From: Rhizobium phaseoli
GTDB lineage: Bacteria; Pseudomonadota; Alphaproteobacteria; Rhizobiales; Rhizobiaceae
Direction: 5' to 3'
Assembly (NCBI RefSeq): GCF_003985125.1
Contig: NZ_ML133569.1
Location: 248,001-312,000, forward strand
Length of the DNA: 64,000 bases
In this document: positions 54,579-61,070 of the stretch, piece after piece
How positions within the stretch are numbered: the first letter of the stretch is position 1
How the letters are laid out: each line of letters opens with the position of its first letter
The notes under the pieces: generated by a model
The model's input: the letters and a program-made list of their open reading frames with translations, nothing else
Databases searched by the model: none
Told to the model about the DNA's origin: nothing
Program-made: the position numbers and the translations under genes

Positions 54579-55618
54579 CGCTCAAATCCTTGAAGGGCTG
54601 CGCCAAGCCGGTTGTCCGCCGCCGGATCGGGCGTCAACCCGAAACGCAGCCAATCCGGCGCATAATCGAACTTGCGGACGAGAATATGATGCCGGCAAAG
54701 ATGCGTGTAAATGTCGCTCGCCCTGCGATCGGCGACAAGAGTGAACAACGCCGTTCCGCCCCTGATCCGCAACCCGGCAGCGCTCAGCGCCGCCTGCAGG
54801 GCGGCGCTGCGGTCATCGAGGCAGCGGCGGATCGCAGCCACGTCCGAACGAAGCAGCGAGGCGGCAAGCGACAGCGCCGGGCCGGAGACCGCCCAGGGAC
54901 CGAGCCAGTCCTCGAAACGCGCGAGAATATCCTCGCGCGCGATTGCAAAACCGAGCCGGAGGCCGGCAAGCCCGAAGAACTTGCCGAAGGAACGGAAGAT
55001 TATCAGGTTGGGAAGCTCCTGCGCGCGGGCTGCGACGCTCAGCGCCGGATCCGTATCCCCGAAGGCCTCGTCGACAACAAGGAGCCCGTTTGCCGATTTC
55101 ATCCTGTCGTGCAGTGCTGCCAACGCTTCGGCCGGCCAAATCCGCCCGTCGGGATTGTTCGGATTGACGACGACGGCAAGCCTATGCTGGTCGCCGATCG
55201 CAGCGATATCATCGACCGTATCGACGGCAAAACCGGCCGAGGCGAAGGCGCGCGCATATTCGCCATAAGTCGGCGACACCACGGCGATTCTATCGTCCGC
55301 CATGGCGATCTTATCGTCCGTCACGGCAAACGGGCTTCCCTGTCGAAGCAGGCGGGGCAGAAGTTGAATCACCGATTGCGTGCCAGGCACCGGCAGCGGC
55401 AGGGTGTCGCCGCTGCCATAATAATCCCGCGCCGCCCGCCTTGCCGCATCGACCAGATAGCTGTCCGGCAGGCGGTGCCAGGCGCTTGTCGGGATCTCCG
55501 GCAGGGCGACCGGGCATGGATTGATGCCGGTGGAAAGGTCGAGCCAGTCCTGCGGCCTGCCGCCAAAAGCGGCGGCTGCGGCGGTGACACCGCCGCCATG
55601 ATCGATCGGCGCACTCAT
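54575..55618 (-). CDS. cobC: L-threonine-O-3-phosphate decarboxylase, PLP enzyme
   Basis: The 347-residue fold-type I aminotransferase-like protein makes aminopropanol phosphate for the nucleotide loop. It shows LDLSTGINPCPV, PGTQSVIQLLPRLL, NPNNPDGRIWP, DEAFGD and the PLP lysine in FRSFGKFFGLAGLRLGF. The N-terminus with DHGG is typical of CobC. It overlaps both cobB and cobD by 4 bases. Confidence 0.94.
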   Translation of the reverse strand: MSAPIDHGGGVTAAAAAFGGRPQDWLDLSTGINPCPVALPEIPTSAWHRLPDSYLVDAARRAARDYYGSGDTLPLPVPGTQSVIQLLPRLLRQGSPFAVTDDKIAMADDRIAVVSPTYGEYARAFASAGFAVDTVDDIAAIGDQHRLAVVVNPNNPDGRIWPAEALAALHDRMKSANGLLVVDEAFGDTDPALSVAARAQELPNLIIFRSFGKFFGLAGLRLGFAIAREDILARFEDWLGPWAVSGPALSLAASLLRSDVAAIRRCLDDRSAALQAALSAAGLRIRGGTALFTLVADRRASDIYTHLCRHHILVRKFDYAPDWLRFGLTPDPAADNRLGAALQGFER

Positions 55619-56922
55619 CCGGCCGCTCTCGCAAGGTCGATCAGATGCATGTAGGACCCCGCCACCTGGCCGCGCCGCAGCCCGACGGCACCGAGATCAG
55701 CGCCGAGCGCATCTTGCGCTGTAAACAGCCGCTTTCCCTCCCCCTCGGAGACGACTGTTGAATAGTGGAATTCATGCGCCGTCATCGTCCGCGCGAAGAA
55801 GGCGCCGTCAAGCGGCGTCACGCGGCGATAGCCGAGATGGCGCCGGCGCTCGGCATAGCTGGTGACAACAGGCAGCAGGCCGAGCATTTCGTGGCGCCTG
55901 CCCTCCGCATCGATCAGGCCATCGCCCAGCACCATGTAGCCGCCGCACTCACCGTAGATCCGGATGCCGCGCGCCGCCGCATCGAGCATGCCGGCGCGGA
56001 AACTCTGCGCCTGGGAAAGCCGCCCGGCATGCAGCTCGGGATAACCGCCCGGCAGATAGATCGCATCGGCATCGCCGGCCGGCGCCTCGTCGGCAAGCGG
56101 CGAGAAGAAGGAGATATCAGCCCCGCGCCGCCGCCAGCCGAGCAGCATATGCTCGTAGGAAAAGGCAAAAGCGACATCGCGCGCCACGGCGATGCGGGCG
56201 CCGATTGGCATCAGCCGGTCGATATTGGCGGCCGACGGCCGGTTGAGCCCCTGCCTGGCGATGCGCAGCAGGAATTCGAAATTGCACTCCTCGGCGACGG
56301 CATCGGCCGCATGGTCGATGAAACTCTCGAGGGTGGCATGTTCGCCGGCCTGGACGAGGCCGAGATGGCGTTCCGGCAGGGCAAGCGCCTTGTCGCTGCC
56401 GATCACGGCGATAACAGGCATGCGGATCGCTTCGAGAGCCTGGCGCAGCATCGCCTCGTGCCGCTCACTGCCGACTTTGTTGAGGATGACACCGGCAACG
56501 CGCACATCGGCGCGGAAGCCGGCAAAACCCGATACCAGCGGCGCCACGGACTGTGACATGCGCGAGGCATCGACGACGAGCACGACGGAAAGACCGAGCT
56601 GGGCGGCAAGATCGGCCGCGGTTCCCTTTCCGTCGGCCGCTCCGTCGAAAAGCCCCATCATCGCCTCGATGACCAGGATGCGGTCGCCGGACCGGTGAAG
56701 GGCCGCATTGGCCGAGATCAGCTCCGGACGCATCGCCCAGGGATCGAAATTCAGGCAGGGTGTGCCGCTCGCCGCTGCATGGAAGGCGGGGTCGATGTAA
56801 TCGGGGCCGGCCTTGCCGGGTGCGACCGCCACACCACGCCGGCGGAGCGCCCTCAGCAGCCCGAGCGTCACCGTCGTTTTGCCGGCGCCGGAGGAAGGAG
56901 CTGCGATCAGGAGGCCGCTCAT
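55615..56922 (-). CDS. cobB: Cobyrinic acid a,c-diamide synthase (hydrogenobyrinic acid form)
   Basis: ATG 56922 overlaps cobA by 4 bases and gives 435 residues. The N-terminal synthetase domain has the P-loop APSSGAGKTTVTLGLLRAL and KAGPDYIDPAFH; the C-terminal glutamine amidotransferase has the nucleophile in RIYGECGGYMVLG and the HEFHYS motif. It amidates carboxylates a and c of the ring. In the aerobic route the substrate is hydrogenobyrinic acid. Confidence 0.95.
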   Translation of the reverse strand: MSGLLIAAPSSGAGKTTVTLGLLRALRRRGVAVAPGKAGPDYIDPAFHAAASGTPCLNFDPWAMRPELISANAALHRSGDRILVIEAMMGLFDGAADGKGTAADLAAQLGLSVVLVVDASRMSQSVAPLVSGFAGFRADVRVAGVILNKVGSERHEAMLRQALEAIRMPVIAVIGSDKALALPERHLGLVQAGEHATLESFIDHAADAVAEECNFEFLLRIARQGLNRPSAANIDRLMPIGARIAVARDVAFAFSYEHMLLGWRRRGADISFFSPLADEAPAGDADAIYLPGGYPELHAGRLSQAQSFRAGMLDAAARGIRIYGECGGYMVLGDGLIDAEGRRHEMLGLLPVVTSYAERRRHLGYRRVTPLDGAFFARTMTAHEFHYSTVVSEGEGKRLFTAQDALGADLGAVGLRRGQVAGSYMHLIDLARAAG

Positions 56923-57758
56923 GCCGTCACCTTGTCGGAGCGCCCGAACGGATCGGGCTGCAGCCGTCTGCCTGCCAGGGCGCCGAGCCAGTCGAGCGAG
57001 GCCCTGAGCCGCACCACCTCGCCGACCACGACGATCGCCGGTGGCTCGATACCCGAGGCAGCTGCGGCATCGGTCGCTTCGCCGAGCGTCGTCTCCAGCA
57101 CCTGCTGCGCGCCGGTCGCCGCATTGCAGACGAAAGCGACAGGCTCGGATGCCGGGCGGCCCGACGCCATCAGATTGGCGCTGATCTGGGCGATATGCTT
57201 CATCGCCATGTACATCACGATGACAGGTGATCCCTTGCCGATCGCTTCCCAATTGATCGCATCGGGCACGATCCCGGAGGAATCATGACCGGTGAGAAAG
57301 GTCACGGCGTGATTGATCTCGCGGTGCGTGACCGGAATGCCGGCATAGGCAAGCCCGCCGATGCCGGCGGTAATGCCCGGCACGATGCGGAAGGGAATGT
57401 TGTGCTCGACCAGCGTCAGCGCCTCTTCCCCGCCCCGCCCGAAGACAAGGGGATCGCCACCCTTCAGCCGCAACACCCGCTTGCCGGCGCGCGCCAGCTC
57501 CACCAGCCGGAGCGAAATATCCCGCTGCTTGGCGGAGGGCTTGCCGCCGCGTTTTCCCGCATATTCCAGTTCCGCGCTTGGCTGTGCGAGCCTCAGACAG
57601 TCCTCGTTGACCAGCGCGTCGTGCACCACCACATCCGCCTCCGCCAATCCCTTGGCGGCAAGCAGCGTCAACAGCCCGGGATCGCCGGGACCGGCCCCGA
57701 CGAGCCAGACGCTGCCCGGCTCCAGCGCCGGCAAATGTGAAAGTGGATTGATCGACAT
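56919..57758 (-). CDS. cobA: Uroporphyrinogen-III C-methyltransferase
   Basis: The 279-residue SUMT makes precorrin-2 with two SAM. Motifs are WLVGAGPGDPGLLTLLAAKGL, RLKGGDPLVFGRGGEEAL, GITAGIGGLAYAGIPVTHRE and VTFLTGHD. It is the first gene of the four-gene operon. It lacks the CysG dehydrogenase domain. No cobalamin riboswitch is visible in the 315 bases upstream. Confidence 0.95.
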   Translation of the reverse strand: MSINPLSHLPALEPGSVWLVGAGPGDPGLLTLLAAKGLAEADVVVHDALVNEDCLRLAQPSAELEYAGKRGGKPSAKQRDISLRLVELARAGKRVLRLKGGDPLVFGRGGEEALTLVEHNIPFRIVPGITAGIGGLAYAGIPVTHREINHAVTFLTGHDSSGIVPDAINWEAIGKGSPVIVMYMAMKHIAQISANLMASGRPASEPVAFVCNAATGAQQVLETTLGEATDAAAASGIEPPAIVVVGEVVRLRASLDWLGALAGRRLQPDPFGRSDKVTA

Positions 57759-58073
57759 TTTGTTGATCTAGGCCCAGCGAGGAGCAAGGTCAACGCCGCC
57801 CGCGCCACCTCACTTGAAGTTGCCGAGACGGCGATGACTCACTTTGCGAGGCGGCGGATTCGAATTCTCGGAAAAGCCGGGCAAGATTATGAATATTATA
57901 ATAAACAGCGCTCACCTCCCGCGCGTCGTCATCCTCGGCCTTGTGCCGAGGATCTGCTGCCCTATCGAATGGAGGCAGATGCTTGGGGCACAAGCCCGAG
58001 CATGACGAAAGAGGCATTGGCAACTGCGTCGACAATCCTTGGCCGACCGCGATGCAGCCAAGCTTCAAGCCAA
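57759..58073. other. Gene-free stretch upstream of cobA
   Basis: This 315-base region holds the cobA promoter and the third REP-like element (57927-58007). I see no open frame that looks real and no B12-box sequence. Confidence 0.5.
57927..58007. repeat. REP-like element A, copy 3
   Basis: CGTCATCCTCGGCCTTGTGCC at the left is mirrored by GGCACAAGCCCGAGCATGACG at the right with three mismatches, and a second pair GATCTGCTGCC / GGAGGCAGAT lies inside. It belongs to the same family as 32934-33026 and 48112-48194. Confidence 0.75.
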
Positions 58074-59024
58074 TCAACCCCGAAGCAGCGTATCACGGAT
58101 CAGGTCGAGCACCTTCTCCGACTCGATTCCCGTGGCGACGATCTGGCTCGGAAGGCCGTCCCAATCGCCCGGCGGGAAGCGGCGGCCGTCTGGCTTGACG
58201 ACCGTCTGACCATCGGCAATGCCGCCGCAGACGACGCGCACGGCGCCGGTGATGGTGGTGAAAAGCTCAGGCGCCACGACGTAAACGGCGGCGCAGCTGT
58301 CATGCACCATCATGCCGTCATCGACCGCATGGCTGTAGAAGTCGATGTAATGTTGCGACAGTCCGTCGAGCAGCTTCACTGCCGCATCGCCCTTGGCCGC
58401 CATTGCGCCGAGATAGCTGCGGCTCATCGTGGTGATCGAGGTGACGTCGAGGCCGATGACGACGACCTTCCACGGCGCCGTCATGACGATGTCTGCCGCC
58501 TCGGGATCACCGTGAATATTGGCTTCGGCGACGGGCGTCACGTTGCCCGGCACATAGAAATTGCCGCCCATGATGACGACGTCCTTGACCAGGCCGGCAA
58601 TCTCGGGGTCTTCCTTCAGCGCCATCGCCAGATTGGTCATCCGGCCGACGGCCACCAGCCTGACTTCGCCGGGATTTGCCCGTACCGTGTCGATGATGAA
58701 GCGGTGCGCCGGCCGGGGATCGAGCGGCAGGTCGATCGTGTGCGGCACCTCGATATTGCCGAGGCCGTTGTCCCCATGCACCATGGCCGGCCATTCCCGC
58801 TCAGCGCGCGCCGCATCGACGGTAACACTCGCACCCTTGGCAACGGGGGCCGGAATATCCCATTCCCGCTTGAGGAAAAGCGCATTGCGCGTCGTCGTCT
58901 CGACCGAGGCATTGCCGAAAACTGTGGTGATGCCGATCAGATCGATCTCGGGATGGCGGTGCAGGAAAAGAAGCGCCATGGCGTCATCGACGCCGGGATC
59001 CGTGTCATAAATGACCTTGTGCAT
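58074..59024 (-). CDS. Nucleoside hydrolase (inosine/uridine-preferring type)
   Basis: The 316-residue protein has the calcium-binding signature YDTDPGVDDAMALLFL at residues 6-21, then MGGNFYVPGNVTPVAEANIHGD and a late HDSCAAVYVVAPELF carrying the catalytic histidine. It splits ribonucleosides to base and ribose in the cytoplasm. It stands between the cobA operon and cobE, with no obvious cobalamin role, although release of nicotinate or benzimidazole bases is conceivable. Confidence 0.9.
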   Translation of the reverse strand: MHKVIYDTDPGVDDAMALLFLHRHPEIDLIGITTVFGNASVETTTRNALFLKREWDIPAPVAKGASVTVDAARAEREWPAMVHGDNGLGNIEVPHTIDLPLDPRPAHRFIIDTVRANPGEVRLVAVGRMTNLAMALKEDPEIAGLVKDVVIMGGNFYVPGNVTPVAEANIHGDPEAADIVMTAPWKVVVIGLDVTSITTMSRSYLGAMAAKGDAAVKLLDGLSQHYIDFYSHAVDDGMMVHDSCAAVYVVAPELFTTITGAVRVVCGGIADGQTVVKPDGRRFPPGDWDGLPSQIVATGIESEKVLDLIRDTLLRG

Positions 59025-59093
59025 GATTATCCTCTAGATATGAATCGCTGACTTGCCGGTCGGCGCCGCGAATTGCCGCCACCATAACGACCG

Positions 59094-59513
59094 TCAGGCT
59101 TTCTGCAACCCGATGCGGGCAATCGCCGCTGTTGCATGCGCGGATTTGATCTTGCCGAGCACCAGTTCGGCATCTGCGCCGATCGCCGCAAGCGCTGCCG
59201 ATTCCGCCACACCATGACAGCCGACGCGCGTAAAGACGATAGCGGAGGGATTTTTGAGCCGCGGCGTTTCCTGCTCCAGCCGCACCGCATCGAAGAAGAC
59301 TGCAGGCACGGCAAAATGCGCCGCAACGGCAAGGATCGCAGCTTCTTCCCCGCGGCTGTCGATGGAAGCGATGGCAGCAAGCTCCGCCCCGCCGATGCCG
59401 GCCGCCGTCAACGCCTCATTCGCAAGCACCAGTACCTCCGCAGGCGGCGTCCCGCGCTCGCAGCCGAGCCCGAGCACATGTCGCCTCGCCCCATCGAAAG
59501 AAATATCACTCAT
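59094..59513 (-). CDS. cobE: Cobalamin biosynthesis protein CobE (CbiG C-terminal family)
   Basis: ATG 59513 gives 139 residues; upstream frame is antisense to the TauE gene. The protein has the start HVLGLGCERGTPPAEVLVLANE, the SIDSRGEEAAILAVAAHFAVP stretch, FFDAVRLEQETPRLKNPS and GCHGVAESAALAAIGADAELVLGK in two parts, all typical of CobE. Its exact role in the aerobic route is unclear. It is divergent from the TauE-type gene. Confidence 0.88.
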   Translation of the reverse strand: MSDISFDGARRHVLGLGCERGTPPAEVLVLANEALTAAGIGGAELAAIASIDSRGEEAAILAVAAHFAVPAVFFDAVRLEQETPRLKNPSAIVFTRVGCHGVAESAALAAIGADAELVLGKIKSAHATAAIARIGLQKA

Positions 59514-59612
59514 GAAAGCCGTCGAATGCGCCCTCGCTGTGTCCTCGCAGCCATTGCAGCTTGAAGGGGGAAATGCAACAAGACCGGCTGAAAGCCCTTC
59601 TGGAATAGCATC

Positions 59613-60398
59613 TTGCCTGACATCGCCCTCCATCTGCTTCTGCTGCTCTGCGCGGCTGCCTTCTTTGCCGGTTTCGTCGATGCCATCGCCGGCGGCGGCG
59701 GCCTGATCACCGTCCCAGCCATGCTGATTGCAGGCATTCCGCCGCTCCAGACGCTCGGTACCAACAAGGTGCAGTCGATCTTCGGCGCCGCTTCGGCAAC
59801 ACTCGCCTATGCCCGCAAGGGCCATGTGCAGTTGCACGAACAACTGCCGATGGCGCTGATGGCCGTCATGGGCGGGGCGGTCGGCGCTGCCCTTGCGACG
59901 ATCGTGCCCGGACAGGTGCTGCAGGCCATCATGCCGGTGCTTCTCCTGGCGATCGCGATCTTCTTTGCCGTCAAGCCGAACCTCAACGATCTCGACAAAC
60001 ACCGGATCATCACGCATTTCGTCTTCGGCCTGACCTTGGTGCCGGCCATCGGCCTTTACGACGGCGTCTTCGGTCCCGGCACCGGCTCCTTCTTCATGCT
60101 TGCCTTCGTCACCCTCGCCGGCTTCGGCGTGCTGAAGGCCACCGCCCATACCAAGCTTCTCAATTTCGGCTCGAACCTCGGCGCGCTGATCGTCTTTGCA
60201 AGCTTCGGCGCGATCCTCTGGAAAATCGGTCTGCTGATGGGCGTCTGCCAGTTCCTCGGCGCCCAGCTCGGCTCACGGCTCGCCATGCGCATCGGCGCAA
60301 AGCTCATCAAGCCGCTGCTCGTCATCGTCTGCGTCGCTCTCGCGGTAAAGCTGCTCGCCAATCCCGCGAACCCGCTGCGTGTCTGGCTCGGCGTCTAA
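59613..60398 (+). CDS. TauE/SafE-family membrane exporter
   Basis: The frame starts at TTG 59613; a poor start signal leaves the exact start open. The 261-residue protein has eight hydrophobic segments and the family repeats FVDAIAGGGGLITVPAMLIAG, LGTNKVQSIFGAASATLAY, GVFGPGTGSFFMLAFVTLAG and FGSNLGALIVFASFGAI. It moves anions such as sulfite or organosulfur compounds. Its location inside the cob cluster suggests, but does not show, a link to cobalt or cobinamide supply. Confidence 0.85.
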   Translation: MPDIALHLLLLLCAAAFFAGFVDAIAGGGGLITVPAMLIAGIPPLQTLGTNKVQSIFGAASATLAYARKGHVQLHEQLPMALMAVMGGAVGAALATIVPGQVLQAIMPVLLLAIAIFFAVKPNLNDLDKHRIITHFVFGLTLVPAIGLYDGVFGPGTGSFFMLAFVTLAGFGVLKATAHTKLLNFGSNLGALIVFASFGAILWKIGLLMGVCQFLGAQLGSRLAMRIGAKLIKPLLVIVCVALAVKLLANPANPLRVWLGV

Positions 60399-60419
60399 CC
60401 ACCGCGCCATCCCCGGGCC

Positions 60420-61055
60420 TCAGAATTCTACGCCTGCCTGGCCCTTGATGCCTGAGCGGAAAGGATGTTTGACGAGTTCCATCTCGGTTACAAGATCGGC
60501 GATCTCGATCAGTTCCTCCTTGGCGTTGCGGCCCGTCAGCACGACATGCGTCATGGCCGGCTTCTCGCTTTTCAGGAAGGCAACGACATCGTTGATGTCG
60601 AGATAGTCGTAACGCAGCGCGATGTTGATCTCATCGAGCAGCACCATCGAATTGCGCTCGTCGCGGATCAGCTCCTTGGCCTTTTCCCAGGCGGCCGCGG
60701 CGGCTGCAACGTCGCGGGCGCGATCCTGCGTTTCCCAGGTGAAACCTTCGCCCATCGTATGAAACTGGCAAAGGCCGGAAAAATGCTTCTCGATCAGATC
60801 GCGCTCGCCTGTCCACATCGCACCCTTGATGAATTGCACGACGGCCGAAGGCTTGCCGTGGGCGATATGGCGGAAGATCATGCCGAAGGCGGCCGATGAT
60901 TTGCCCTTGCCCTTGCCGGTATGGACGATGATCAGCCCTTTGCCATCGGTCTTTGTCGCCATGATCTTGTCGCGCGCAGCCTTCTTCTTTGCCATCTTCT
61001 CGGCGTGGCGCGCATCGTCCTTGGCCGCTTCATTTTCTGGGGTTTCGTCGTTCAT
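60420..61055 (-). CDS. cobO: Cob(I)yrinic acid a,c-diamide adenosyltransferase
   Basis: The 211-residue CobA/CobO-type enzyme adenosylates the cobalt of the ring. The variant P-loop GLIIVHTGKGKGKSSAAFG is at about residues 40-58; then VVQFIKGAMWTGERDLI, FHTMGEGFTWETQDRARD and VLLDEINIALRYDYL. The N-terminus is highly charged. It lies 15 bases downstream of cobN and both are on the minus strand, so they are one operon. Confidence 0.95.
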   Translation of the reverse strand: MNDETPENEAAKDDARHAEKMAKKKAARDKIMATKTDGKGLIIVHTGKGKGKSSAAFGMIFRHIAHGKPSAVVQFIKGAMWTGERDLIEKHFSGLCQFHTMGEGFTWETQDRARDVAAAAAAWEKAKELIRDERNSMVLLDEINIALRYDYLDINDVVAFLKSEKPAMTHVVLTGRNAKEELIEIADLVTEMELVKHPFRSGIKGQAGVEF

Positions 61056-61070
61056 CGCTTACCTCATCTG

